DNA of 64,000 nt, taken from the NCBI RefSeq assembly GCF_040529185.1, contig NZ_CP159510.1, forward strand, positions 372,001-436,000. Direction: 5' to 3'. This document shows, piece by piece, positions 44,340-53,767 of the stretch (position 1 is the stretch's first letter; each line of letters starts with the position of its first letter). Position numbers and translations under genes: made by a program. This stretch comes from Sporolactobacillus sp. Y61 (GTDB lineage Bacteria > Bacillota > Bacilli > Bacillales > Sporolactobacillaceae). The notes below the pieces were generated by a model, which had not been told where the DNA came from, did not search any database, and saw nothing but the letters and a program-made list of their open reading frames with translations.

Positions 44340-47270
44340 ATGAAGCCCTATCAGTTAAATGAGATGTATCACGGATTCAGGTTTTTACATACAGAAAAGG
44401 TGGCAGAAATTAACTCAACCGCTTTTCTGTTTGAACATGTGAAGAGCGGCGCAAGACTTCTGTACCTTCAGAATGAGGATGAAAATAAGGTCTTTACCAT
44501 CAGTTTTCGCACGCCGCCTGAAGACAGTACCGGTGTTTTTCATATTCTGGAACATTCTGTACTGTGCGGCTCAGATAAATATCCGGTCAAAGAACCGTTT
44601 GTCGAACTGCTGAAGGGATCAGTGAACACTTTTCTGAACGCCTTTACCTTCAGTGATAAAACGATGTATCCACTCGCCAGTACAAACGACAAAGATTTCC
44701 AGAACCTGATGGATGTCTACCTCGATGCAGTGTTCCATCCGAATATATACAAATATAAAGAAATTCTGCAGCAGGAAGGCTGGCACTACGAGCTCAATAA
44801 CGCTGAGGACGAGCTTAATCTGAAAGGGGTCGTCTACAATGAAATGAAAGGGGCTTTCTCATCACCGGAAAGTCTTCTGATGCGCGCCAATCAGAATTCC
44901 CTTTATCCCGATACGACCTATCAATATGAATCGGGCGGGGATCCGGAGTCTATTCCCGATCTGACCTATCAGCATTTCATCGATTCGCATAAGAAATATT
45001 ACAGCCCGGCAAACAGTTATATCTACCTTTACGGCAAAATGGACATCGATGAAAAACTGGCTTATCTCGATCAGGCGTATCTGAGTGCCTATGACCGGAT
45101 CGATGTCGATTCGGAAATTGCTGTTCAGACGCCTGTCGGACATACAGAAATGGCTCGTACTTACCCGATTATGCCCGGTGAAGAGGATAAGGATAAGACT
45201 TACCTGAGTCTGAATTATTCGATTGCAAAAGCCACAGATCCGGAAACCTATCTGGCTTTTGATATTCTCGACTACCTGCTTCTGGACAGCCCGGCTGCGC
45301 CTCTGAAAAAGGCCATTCTGGATGCCGGTATCGGGCATGACGTGTTCGGATTGTATGACAACAGTATTCTTCAGCCTTACTTCTCAGTAAACGTTAAAAA
45401 TGCGAATGAGAGCCAGAAAGAAGCCTTTAAAAAAGTGGTCAGAGAGACGCTGACCCGCCTTGTGCAAGACGGTATTGATAAAAAGCTGATCGAAGCCGCG
45501 ATCAACGTCAAAGAATTTCAGCTGCGTGAGGCGGATTACGGGTCCATGCCGAAGGGGCTGATCTACAGCATCATCTCCATGGACAGCTGGCTGTATGACG
45601 GCGATCCGCTGACTCACCTGAAATTTGAAAAAACACTGGAGAAAATGAAACAGGCACTTACCGGTACCTATTTTGAATCTCTGATAGAAAAATATCTGCT
45701 CAATAGCAACCATCAGTCGCTGGTCATCATTCGTCCATCCCGGACGCTCGCCGAAGAAGAAGAGGCTTCGCTGAAGGAAAAGCTGACACAATTCAAACAA
45801 AGTCTCGATGCCGGCGACATCCGGCGAATCGTTGAAAGCACAAAGAAGCTCCAGGAGCGCCAGACCAGTAAAGATCGCCCGGAGGATTTAAAGAAGATTC
45901 CGCTTCTGTCGCTGGACGATATCGATAAAAAGTCAGAAATCCTGCCACTTTCCGAATTGGACCTGGACGGCATAAAAACACTGTATCATGAACTGCCGAC
46001 CAACAAGATTGCTTATCTCAGCCTCTATTTTGACGCATCAGCCATTACAGAAGAGGAAATTCCCTGGCTGTCCCTGCTTAAAGAACTGCCGGGCAAGATC
46101 GACACCGAAAAATACAGCTATGAAGAACTGGTTAACGAGGTCAATATTCAGACCGGGGATATTCATTTTGAAACGAACGTCATTTCTGATAAGGATCAGG
46201 AGGATGTCTATCAGGCGAAATTCACCGGCAGGGCGAAAATGCTTCAGGATAAAGTGCCGGAAGCCTTTGATCTGATCCATGAGATTCTTTATAACAGCAG
46301 GTTTGATAACAAGGACCGGCTCCGTTCAATGATTAAAGAAATAAAATCTCGCATAGAAATCGCATTTAATCAGAACGGGCAGTCCGTCGCGCTCCGCCGC
46401 GCCTCCTCCTATTTTTCCAAATCAGCAGCCTATAAGGAGCGGCTCAGAGGTCTGACTTTTTATCACTTTATCCGTGATCTGGATAAAGATTATGACCGCC
46501 GTTACGAAGAAATTGCCGATAAGCTGCGCGCGCTGATGAGCCGGCTGATCAGTAAAGACGGGCTGGTCATCGGTCTCACCTGCGACCGCACAATCCTGGA
46601 GCGTGTCAAGGGCCATGTCGGCCGTCTCGGGCTCACAGGCGGCCGGAACAGGCAGAACGCTGCTCCGTCTGTTACCCTTCCTGACGCACGTAACGAAGGT
46701 CTGATGTCCTCGAGTAAAGTACAATATGCCGTCAAAGGGGCGAATTTCAGGAAACTCGGATTTGACTACTCCGGACAATTGCTTGTATTAAAAAGGATTC
46801 TCACCCTCGATTATCTGTGGAACCAGATTCGCGTCATGGGCGGAGCATACGGATGCGGTGTATCGATCGAATCATCCGGCAACCTGGTCTTCTGGTCGTA
46901 CCGCGACCCCAATTTGCGTGAAACACTGAATGTTTATGACAAAGCTGCCGAGTATGCCGCTCATTTCAGTGCCGACACCTTCGCTATGACGAAATACATT
47001 ATCGGCACCATCTCCGGTCTTGATTCGCCGCTCACTCCGGGCACAAAAGGAGAACTGTCCGATGAGCGTTATTTCGCTCACGTCAGTGATGAAGATGTGC
47101 AGCGGATCCGTGAAGAAGTCCTTTCAACCAGACCGGAAGACATCCGGCAATGCGCCGGACTCCTGAAAGCCGTCACAAAGGAGAACCATATCTGCGTGTT
47201 TGGCGGAGCATCGAAGATTAAAGAAAACAAAGAACTGTTCAATACCTGCCTCGACGCATTTGAATCCTGA
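44340..47270 (+). CDS. M16-family metallopeptidase (insulinase superfamily, M16C)
   Basis: This 976-residue protein has the inverted zinc motif HxxEH in GVFHILEHSVLCGSDKYPVK near residue 67. A typical downstream stretch is EGWHYELNNAEDELNLKGVV near 142, followed by NEMKGAFSSPE. The length and two-half architecture match the M16C presequence-protease type. AAGGAGG is nine bases upstream of the start. It has no signal peptide. It probably degrades short peptides in the cytoplasm. It is monocistronic and ends before a terminator. Confidence 0.92.
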   Translation: MKPYQLNEMYHGFRFLHTEKVAEINSTAFLFEHVKSGARLLYLQNEDENKVFTISFRTPPEDSTGVFHILEHSVLCGSDKYPVKEPFVELLKGSVNTFLNAFTFSDKTMYPLASTNDKDFQNLMDVYLDAVFHPNIYKYKEILQQEGWHYELNNAEDELNLKGVVYNEMKGAFSSPESLLMRANQNSLYPDTTYQYESGGDPESIPDLTYQHFIDSHKKYYSPANSYIYLYGKMDIDEKLAYLDQAYLSAYDRIDVDSEIAVQTPVGHTEMARTYPIMPGEEDKDKTYLSLNYSIAKATDPETYLAFDILDYLLLDSPAAPLKKAILDAGIGHDVFGLYDNSILQPYFSVNVKNANESQKEAFKKVVRETLTRLVQDGIDKKLIEAAINVKEFQLREADYGSMPKGLIYSIISMDSWLYDGDPLTHLKFEKTLEKMKQALTGTYFESLIEKYLLNSNHQSLVIIRPSRTLAEEEEASLKEKLTQFKQSLDAGDIRRIVESTKKLQERQTSKDRPEDLKKIPLLSLDDIDKKSEILPLSELDLDGIKTLYHELPTNKIAYLSLYFDASAITEEEIPWLSLLKELPGKIDTEKYSYEELVNEVNIQTGDIHFETNVISDKDQEDVYQAKFTGRAKMLQDKVPEAFDLIHEILYNSRFDNKDRLRSMIKEIKSRIEIAFNQNGQSVALRRASSYFSKSAAYKERLRGLTFYHFIRDLDKDYDRRYEEIADKLRALMSRLISKDGLVIGLTCDRTILERVKGHVGRLGLTGGRNRQNAAPSVTLPDARNEGLMSSSKVQYAVKGANFRKLGFDYSGQLLVLKRILTLDYLWNQIRVMGGAYGCGVSIESSGNLVFWSYRDPNLRETLNVYDKAAEYAAHFSADTFAMTKYIIGTISGLDSPLTPGTKGELSDERYFAHVSDEDVQRIREEVLSTRPEDIRQCAGLLKAVTKENHICVFGGASKIKENKELFNTCLDAFES

Positions 47271-47355
47271 CATGTTCTTCTGTTTCGGCTCATCAATCAT
47301 TCAGTAACCGGAATGAAGACGCGCCTTTGATTAGGTAAAATAGTAAAATTTTTGG

Positions 47356-47386
47356 ATGCCGCTCTTTCTGCGGCTCTTTTTTTTTC
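47356..47386 (+). terminator. Terminator after the M16 peptidase gene
   Basis: GCCGC and GCGGC stems with loop TCTTTCT precede a run of nine T. It lies about 90 bases past the stop. Confidence 0.8.
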
Positions 47387-47473
47387 ACTGATATATTATC
47401 GCGTCAGCGCAGCATAGATCGGCCGGCGCCGGTAACCTGGTTTCTCAAGGCTTTATTCGTCCCTATAAAGTCG

Positions 47474-47502
47474 TTGACGCTTTACAGGATGAGCCTTAAC
47501 AT
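47474..47502 (+). promoter_or_regulatory. Candidate promoter of the ECF transporter operon
   Basis: TTGACG (47474-47479) and TAACAT (47497-47502) are 17 bases apart, 40 bases upstream of the first gene. The -10 is imperfect. Confidence 0.4.
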
Positions 47503-47541
47503 AGATGGGAAACGTTATCTAGTTTAGAGGAGTGAATTGAA

Positions 47542-48165
47542 TTGGCATCATCGCATATACAGCAGGTCCATCCGGAACATCCAAACCGGCTCAGCGTCCG
47601 CAATCTGGCAACGATCGGGATTTTCAGCATCCTGATCACGGTCATCGCGATTGTCATTGCGATCGCGGCCTCGCCGGTGCTGTACTTTTCACTGTTTGTC
47701 AGCAGTCCGCTGATCGCTTTTATCACCGCACCCATTTATATGTTTATGGTACTTAAGGTGCACAAGCGGGGAACTGTCTTCCTTTACTGCTTTATTCTCG
47801 CCCTCATCTATCTGATCAGCGGGACGCCTTATCTTGCACCCTGGCTTTTGATTGCCGGCTTTCTCGGCGAATTCGTCATGGCCGGCAGGGGCGCCTATAC
47901 GAATTTATTCCGGATTTCCATCAGCTGGATCATCTGCACCCTTTTCCGTGCTTCAAATGGCATGATTGATCTCTGGTTCTTTTCAAAGCAGTATCTGGCA
48001 TCCGGGGTCAGCAGGGAACATTACGACCAGGTCACCCGTTTTTACTTCTCAGCCCCATGGGTTCTGCTGATTCTGCTGATTGCTGCAGTCGGGGCCATTG
48101 CCGGCTGCTGGATCGGCGCTGAAATGCTGAAGAAACATTTTCAGAAAAGCGGATTGCTCCAATGA
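47542..48165 (+). CDS. ECF transporter S component, MptD / Trep_Strep (TIGR02185) family
   Basis: This 207-residue membrane protein has about six segments (residues 22-45, 50-70, 78-95, 105-125, 130-150 and 170-192). The pattern TIGIFSILITVIAIVIAIAA and SPLIAFITAPIYMFMVLKVH is typical of the TIGR02185 group. It starts at TTG with GAGGAG nine bases upstream. S components bind the substrate; that of this family is not known. The gene overlaps the following T component by four bases. Confidence 0.78.
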   Translation: MASSHIQQVHPEHPNRLSVRNLATIGIFSILITVIAIVIAIAASPVLYFSLFVSSPLIAFITAPIYMFMVLKVHKRGTVFLYCFILALIYLISGTPYLAPWLLIAGFLGEFVMAGRGAYTNLFRISISWIICTLFRASNGMIDLWFFSKQYLASGVSREHYDQVTRFYFSAPWVLLILLIAAVGAIAGCWIGAEMLKKHFQKSGLLQ

Positions 48166-48851
48166 CCGACCGCAGCATACATGTTGATTTTCGGGCGAAA
48201 CTGATTCTTTTCGGTCTCGCCTTCATTTTGTCTGCATCCATGACACATGACCTTCCGATTATTCTTGCCCTGTTTTTTCTTCTGATCTATCTGGTTGTTC
48301 AGGGGTTTGCCAGAGCCGGGATCATCGGGTTTTGTGCCGGTGTGATTTTTGCTTTGATCCGTTTTGCAACCGGTGAAGGCGGACTCACGCTGTTTCTTCC
48401 CGATGTGATGACCTTTGCCACACTGCGGATTCTGGTGGTGGTCATGGCAGCTTATGCCATGGTGCGGATGCCGCCGGGAGAGGTGTCCGCGGCTTTCTAT
48501 AACATGCACTTCCCCCATGTTCTCAGTCTGCCGGTCACCTTCATGCTTCGATTCGTTCCGACGATCCACAGTGAATTTCGGGCCGTTTTTGCTGCGATGC
48601 GTCTTCGCCACATTCTGTCCCTGTCGCACCCTCTGCGTACATTTGAATATGTTCTGATTCCCATGATGATCAGAAGTTCAGACGTATCCGACAGGCTCGC
48701 CGCGTCTGCTGAGCTGAGGGGAATTGAGAACCCGGGGCCACACACATGCCTCCGCGTGATCCGCCTGAGACGGACAGATGTCATTCTGTCTCTCCTTGGG
48801 CTTGTAGTGACACTGCTTTGCCTGACACTCGATAAGCTGGTGATGAATTGA
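48162..48851 (+). CDS. ECF transporter T component (EcfT-like)
   Basis: This 229-residue protein has a cluster of hydrophobic segments in its first half and the EcfT pattern FRAVFAAMRLRHILS near residue 143, and SDRLAASAELRGIENPGP near 180 (AxxxRG-type coupling helix). It joins the S and ATPase subunits. Both neighbours overlap it by four bases, so the three are a single transport unit. Confidence 0.8.
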   Translation: MTDRSIHVDFRAKLILFGLAFILSASMTHDLPIILALFFLLIYLVVQGFARAGIIGFCAGVIFALIRFATGEGGLTLFLPDVMTFATLRILVVVMAAYAMVRMPPGEVSAAFYNMHFPHVLSLPVTFMLRFVPTIHSEFRAVFAAMRLRHILSLSHPLRTFEYVLIPMMIRSSDVSDRLAASAELRGIENPGPHTCLRVIRLRRTDVILSLLGLVVTLLCLTLDKLVMN

Positions 48852-50278
48852 TTTATTTTGACCACGTGCAGTTTACTTATCCGAATAGTGACACGGCTTC
48901 CCTGTCAAATCTCTCTCTCAACGTCCGAAAAGGGGAATGCATCGTGGTCACCGGAAGAAGCGGATGCGGGAAAACCACCATGACACGGCTAATTAATGGC
49001 CTGGCGACACATTTTTACGGAGGCCGCCTTTACGGGACATTGTGCCTTAATGGAGAACTTCAGGCACGCATCCCCTTCTGGGCGATTGGCCGTCGGGCTG
49101 GATCGATTCTGCAGGATCCAAGCAGTCAGTTTTTCGCTGAAAAAGTGCGGGATGAACTGGCATTTGGCTGTGAAAATTATGGCCTCCCAAGGAATGAAAT
49201 GATCAGGCGCATCGCCGCAGCTGCTGAAAAAACCGGGATAGATGATTTACTGGATCAGAGCCTGTTTCAACTCTCCAGCGGTTTGCAGCAAAGGGTCGCT
49301 ATCGCCTCCATCCGGGCGATTGACCCGGATATTTATGTATTCGATGAACCCTCGGCAAATCTCGATACCGGGTCCATTGATCGCCTTGCAGAATTGATGC
49401 TGGAACTGAAACGGGAAGGAAAAACACTGTTTATCGCAGAACACCGTCTGTATTATTTACGGAGTCTTGCAGACAGATTTCTTTATATGGAGGACGGACA
49501 ACTGATCCGCCAGATGTCGGTTTCGGAAATAAGCGGTTTCTCTCAGTCGGACATCCGCCGGCTCGGTCTGCGCTCTCTTCGCCTCCCGGATATAAAATAC
49601 AGACTGACTCCCCATAAAGAGAAAAAGAGCGGTCACCCGGCCCTTGATATCCGCGATCTCAATTTTTCATTCAAAAAAACGCCTGTCCTCAGCCACATAA
49701 ACCTGACGGCCGGCCGCGGCGACATCATCGCCGTGACCGGGCCGAACGGTGCCGGAAAGACCACACTGGCCAAAGCCATATGCGGGCTGATCAAAGAAAA
49801 ATCGGGAACTGTTTTGTTTGATGGGCATCGCGAACGGCGAAGAGCCCGAAAGCGTAAAGCTTTCTTTGTCATGCAGCATCCGGACAGCCAGCTGTTTTCC
49901 GAGAGTGTCCTTGATGAACTGAATCTGAACGCAGCAAGCAGCCGGCAGGCCGAAAAGCTCCTCAGCGCTTATCATCTGCTGCCATTCAGCAAGAAGCATC
50001 CATCCACCCTTTCAGGTGGTCAGAAACAGCGGCTGACCCTTGCCGTTGCGGAAGCTGTCAATCCTGAGATTCTGCTTCTCGATGAACCGACCAGCGGGCT
50101 TGACGGACAAAACATGCGACTGATCGCCGGGAGGCTCAGAATGATGGCCTCCTCCGGGAAAACCATTATCGTGATTACACACGATCTGGAATTCATCAGT
50201 ATCGCCTGTACCCGCGTGATCCGGCTGGAAAACGGAAAAAAGGTCCGGGACGACGAACTGTCGCCTCCGAACCTGTAG
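48848..50278 (+). CDS. ECF transporter ATPase, two fused ABC domains
   Basis: This 476-residue protein joins two EcfA-like domains. Domain 1 has Walker A GRSGCGKTT near residue 36 and Walker B IYVFDEPSANLD, but its signature reads LSSGLQQR instead of LSGGQ. Domain 2 has Walker A GPNGAGKTT near 300, signature LSGGQKQR near 390 and Walker B ILLLDEPTSGLD. The TTG start overlaps the T component stop. A fused ATPase is usual for this ECF group. The substrate is unassigned. Confidence 0.82.
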   Translation: MIYFDHVQFTYPNSDTASLSNLSLNVRKGECIVVTGRSGCGKTTMTRLINGLATHFYGGRLYGTLCLNGELQARIPFWAIGRRAGSILQDPSSQFFAEKVRDELAFGCENYGLPRNEMIRRIAAAAEKTGIDDLLDQSLFQLSSGLQQRVAIASIRAIDPDIYVFDEPSANLDTGSIDRLAELMLELKREGKTLFIAEHRLYYLRSLADRFLYMEDGQLIRQMSVSEISGFSQSDIRRLGLRSLRLPDIKYRLTPHKEKKSGHPALDIRDLNFSFKKTPVLSHINLTAGRGDIIAVTGPNGAGKTTLAKAICGLIKEKSGTVLFDGHRERRRARKRKAFFVMQHPDSQLFSESVLDELNLNAASSRQAEKLLSAYHLLPFSKKHPSTLSGGQKQRLTLAVAEAVNPEILLLDEPTSGLDGQNMRLIAGRLRMMASSGKTIIVITHDLEFISIACTRVIRLENGKKVRDDELSPPNL

Positions 50279-50295
50279 CATCAATCCTGTTCCAG

Positions 50296-51183
50296 TTACA
50301 TCGCACGGAGCCGCTCAATCCGGCTTTCAATCGGCGGATGCGTGGCAAACCAGCCGGAAGTTTTCTTCTTCTTTCTGCCGAAGGGGCTGGCGATATACAT
50401 AGAGGCAGTGGCCTGCTGCGCGTGTTTCAGTCCTTCAGGATCAGTGCTGATCTTCACCAGGGCGTTGATCAGCCCCTCCGGATCACGTGTCAGTTCTACT
50501 GCCGAGGCATCGGCCAGATACTCCCGGTTTCGCGAAACCGCAAGCTGGACAAACTGCGCCGCCAGCGGTGCGGCAATAATCAAGACGAGGGCAATGATTA
50601 AAAGCAGCGGATTCGCCTTCTGATTCCGTTTGTTACCACGACCGCCCCAGAAGAACATTCGCTGCCCCATCTCGGCGATCATGACAATCACACCGACCAG
50701 TGCAATGCACAGAGTCATCAGTCTGATATCATAATTGCGAATATGGGAAAACTCATGCGCCGCAACGCCTGCTATCTCTTCACGATTCAGACGTTCAAGC
50801 AGTCCCCGTGTAAAAGCAATGACGCTTTTTTTCGGACTCATGCCCGTCGCAAAAGCATTCGGTGACGGGTCGTCGACAAGATACACTTTCGGCATGGGCA
50901 CACCTGCGGCAACCGAAAGTTCCTCGACCACGTTAAAGACCATCGGATTGTCGCTTTTCTGTATCTCCCGCGCGCCCGCCATCCGCAGAACCTGCGCCTT
51001 TGCACTGGCAAAGGTCATCGGCACATAGAAGATCAAAATGACCGCAGCAATGATAACTCCTGAAAGGGAATCTCCACCGGTAAAATAACCGACCGCCCAT
51101 CCGATTCCAAGGACAAGCAGACAGAAGACAGCAAGCAGCAGGACCGTCTTCCGTTTGTTTTGTTCAATCTGCTGATAAAGCAT
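50296..51183 (-). CDS. htpX: HtpX-type membrane zinc metalloprotease
   Basis: This 295-residue protease has membrane segments at residues 15-32, 38-55, 155-175 and 190-212. The M48 zinc motif HEFSH is near 139 (AAHEFSHIRNYDIRLM), and a third ligand Glu lies in NREYLADASAVELTRDPEGL near 220. It degrades misfolded membrane proteins. It follows lemA in the order common in Firmicutes. The start is near 20 bases from lemA. Confidence 0.92.
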   Translation of the reverse strand: MLYQQIEQNKRKTVLLLAVFCLLVLGIGWAVGYFTGGDSLSGVIIAAVILIFYVPMTFASAKAQVLRMAGAREIQKSDNPMVFNVVEELSVAAGVPMPKVYLVDDPSPNAFATGMSPKKSVIAFTRGLLERLNREEIAGVAAHEFSHIRNYDIRLMTLCIALVGVIVMIAEMGQRMFFWGGRGNKRNQKANPLLLIIALVLIIAAPLAAQFVQLAVSRNREYLADASAVELTRDPEGLINALVKISTDPEGLKHAQQATASMYIASPFGRKKKKTSGWFATHPPIESRIERLRAM

Positions 51184-51201
51184 CTTCGTCCCCGTCCCCC
51201 A

Positions 51202-51747
51202 TTAGAAGCTGACTTTCGGTACCTCGCGTTCAGTCTCCGGAATGGTCAGGAGTTCCTCACGTCTGAAACCGAACAGACCCGCAATCAGATTTGTCGGAAA
51301 CGACTCTCGCTTAATGTTGTAGTCTTTTACCGTCTTGTTGTACAGCTGGCGTGAATAAGCTACTTTATTTTCAGTCGTCGACAGCTCTTCCTGAAGGCTG
51401 AGAAAATTCTGGTTCGCCTTCAGATCCGGATAGGATTCGGCGAGGGCGAAAATCGACCGCAAAGCCCCTTCAAGCTGATTATCCGCATCGATCCGTTCCT
51501 GAGGGGTCCCGCTGACCAGTTTATTACGGGCCGCAATGACCTGTGTCAGTGTCTCTTTTTCATGTCTGGCATACCCTTTCACCGTCTCGACCAGATTCGG
51601 GATCAGGTCATGGCGCCGCTTCAGCTGTACGTCAATCTGACTGAATGACTCCTGCACCCAGTTCCGGTATTTAATCAGACTGTTGTAGGAGATGATGCCA
51701 AACAGCAGGATAAGGACAATGACTGCAATAACAATGATCAGTGCCAT
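51202..51747 (-). CDS. lemA: LemA family protein
   Basis: The ATG at 51747 is chosen; AAGGGG lies 11 bases upstream. The 181-residue protein has an N-terminal membrane helix and then the LemA pattern YNSLIKYRNWVQESFSQIDV near residue 22, QLKRRHDLIPNLVETVKGYA near 42, and a long coiled helix. LemA proteins are of unknown biochemical function and often precede HtpX, as here. Confidence 0.9.
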   Translation of the reverse strand: MALIIVIAVIVLILLFGIISYNSLIKYRNWVQESFSQIDVQLKRRHDLIPNLVETVKGYARHEKETLTQVIAARNKLVSGTPQERIDADNQLEGALRSIFALAESYPDLKANQNFLSLQEELSTTENKVAYSRQLYNKTVKDYNIKRESFPTNLIAGLFGFRREELLTIPETEREVPKVSF

Positions 51748-51952
51748 GGAAAAGTACACCCCTTCTTCAGTTCATCATTTCATATTCTACAGTATAGCAT
51801 GCCACTTCCGGATTCAGTGCAATCCGACAAATCTTTTTCCGGAAAATGACAAATGATCAGAACAGATCGGTCGAAAAAGGGTGACGCGTCTCGCAAACTC
51901 GTTTACTATGAATATAACTGCATGTACCGGAATCATAGAAACGGAGTTTTGG

Positions 51953-53140
51953 ATGATGAAAAAAACAATACTGACTTTCCTTCTATTGCCTCTTTTTCTG
52001 ATCGCCGTATTTTCTTCGATACAGGTGGATCAGCTGACACAGCTGGCTGATCCGGAAAAAGCCGACGCCGAGCAGCTGACGCCCTCGAAAGCTGAAAAAC
52101 AGCCGGCTTCTGTCGAGGATCCGATCCGCTCTGAAAGAACAGCTCCCTCAGCCCGAACTCTTACCATCGGGGCCATCGGCGACATTCTGATCCACAGCCC
52201 GGTCTATCAGTCCGCTCAAACTGTGAGCGGATACAATTTCAGGCCGATGCTTGAAGCCGTAAAACCTTATTTACAGCAGCCCGACATTCTGACTGCCAAC
52301 CAGGAATCGCTCTGGGGCGGAAAAAAGCTGGGCCTGTCCGGCTATCCGATGTTCAACAGTCCTCAGGAAATCGGTGAGGCTGTCAAGGATGCCGGCGTGG
52401 ATATCGTTTCGACCGCAAATAACCATTCCCTTGACCGGCATGAAGCCGGACAGACTGCCGCATTAACGTATATGGACCGAATCGGCATGAAACATGCCGG
52501 AACCTATCTGAATGCAGAGGACGCGGCAAAAACCGAAATCACAACTATCCGGGGCATCCGTATTGCCTGGTTGTCCTATACCTATGGAACAAACGGGGTT
52601 CCGATCCCTGAGAACAAAGGATATCTGGTCAACCTGATCGACCGGGATAAGATGAGCCGGGATATCCGCCGGGCAAAGGAAGAAGCGGATCTGGTTGTCG
52701 TCAGCATCCACTGGGGCACGGAATACCAGCTCCTTCCCAATGGAGAGCAGAAATCGATCGCACAATTTGCCGTCAATGAAGGGGCGGATATTCTCTTCGG
52801 AGCGCATCCTCACGTCCTTCAGCCAATGGAGTGGCTAACGTCTGAGGACGGGCACCGCGCACTGGTTATCTATTCGCTCGGCAATTTTCTTTCCGGACAG
52901 ATCGGTGAAAAAAGACAGATCGGCGGGGTAGCAACCGTTCAGGTCACGAAAAGAACACGGAATGGACGTTCATCCATTGCCCTGTCAGAACCGTCATTTC
53001 TGCCCACTTACGTTGCCCGTAATCATGACTTTAAAGTCGTCCCGCTGAAGGAGGCCGGAGCATACGGACTTCCCGGCGCCGAAAACAAATATCAGGAAAT
53101 CATGAGCCATGTCCTCAGCCCGGTTCGGAGGGCCCGATAA
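51953..53140 (+). CDS. CapA family protein (PgsA-like metallophosphatase fold), membrane-anchored
   Basis: The first of two ATGs at 51953 has CGGAG six bases upstream; an earlier frame lacks a site. A 395-residue protein follows with one N-terminal membrane helix, then a Ser/Glu/Lys-rich linker. The CapA domain starts near residue 65 (TIGAIGDILIHSPVY) and shows DILTANQESLWGG, VSTANNHSLDRHEAGQ and HWGTEYQLLPNGEQ, plus GAHPHVLQ. CapA/PgsA proteins help make or export poly-gamma-glutamate, but no capBC genes are adjacent. Confidence 0.85.
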   Translation: MMKKTILTFLLLPLFLIAVFSSIQVDQLTQLADPEKADAEQLTPSKAEKQPASVEDPIRSERTAPSARTLTIGAIGDILIHSPVYQSAQTVSGYNFRPMLEAVKPYLQQPDILTANQESLWGGKKLGLSGYPMFNSPQEIGEAVKDAGVDIVSTANNHSLDRHEAGQTAALTYMDRIGMKHAGTYLNAEDAAKTEITTIRGIRIAWLSYTYGTNGVPIPENKGYLVNLIDRDKMSRDIRRAKEEADLVVVSIHWGTEYQLLPNGEQKSIAQFAVNEGADILFGAHPHVLQPMEWLTSEDGHRALVIYSLGNFLSGQIGEKRQIGGVATVQVTKRTRNGRSSIALSEPSFLPTYVARNHDFKVVPLKEAGAYGLPGAENKYQEIMSHVLSPVRRAR

Positions 53141-53624
53141 TCCGAAGATATGACGGGTCGAAAACACAATAGGAAGCCACCCACGAACAGAATTGGTAAA
53201 CTGTGTTTCACGCAGACCTATCGATAAGTAAACGGATGCTGCTTATCCTTACTGTTACATTGCTTAATGACTTCCCTTATCACATTTGCCGGGCAGGGTA
53301 AAATGCTGATTTGCGGACCCAAACTGTGTTCAGGCAGACATTTTTCATATCTGAAGTTATAAAGTTCCGTTCATCGAAGACAGATTCACTAAAAAAATAC
53401 CCTTTTCAAACATTGCTCTCCGAGAACATCCGGACCCCTCTGATCAAAGGATTTTCTATTCCTTTACGCATCAGATTACCAAAAACCTTTCGATCGACCC
53501 GCGCGGGCAGTCCGGATAGCAATGGAGAAGGACGTTGCCTTCAATACCCGGGCAGTCAGGTAAGCACACCCGTTTGTCCGGACCATTTTCTCAGGGATTT
53601 TTCTACTATGAATCCGTATGTAAG
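53141..53624. other. Intergenic region after the CapA-like gene
   Basis: About 480 bases without a convincing gene. A plus-strand frame at 53311-53640 exists but is Ser/Thr/Arg-rich, unlike any family, and lacks a ribosome site. A weak inverted repeat GATAAG/CTTATC near 53225-53245 may end CapA transcription. Confidence 0.5.
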
Positions 53625-53660
53625 AAAAAAATGCCGATGATTTTTATTTCATCAGCATCC
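53625..53660 (-). terminator. Terminator downstream of the MHS transporter gene
   Basis: On the minus strand ATGCTGATGA and TCATCGGCAT form a stem followed by TTTTTTTC. It lies about 110 bases past the stop. Confidence 0.7.
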
Positions 53661-53767
53661 CGACTCTTTACTTGACTATGATTGACTTGTTTTACCCTGC
53701 CTGAATTTTGAAAAGCCGCGCCAGACGCTTCTCCATGCAGCCGATGATGCGTGCATCAGCCGGCTGC

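Noticed and set aside
47401..47541. Known riboswitch (cobalamin, TPP, preQ1 or folate) before the ECF genes
   Set aside because: None of the conserved core sequences of these classes is visible.
53311..53640. Plus-strand 109-residue frame after the CapA-like gene
   Set aside because: It has no ribosome site, no recognisable domain, and it runs into the MHS terminator.
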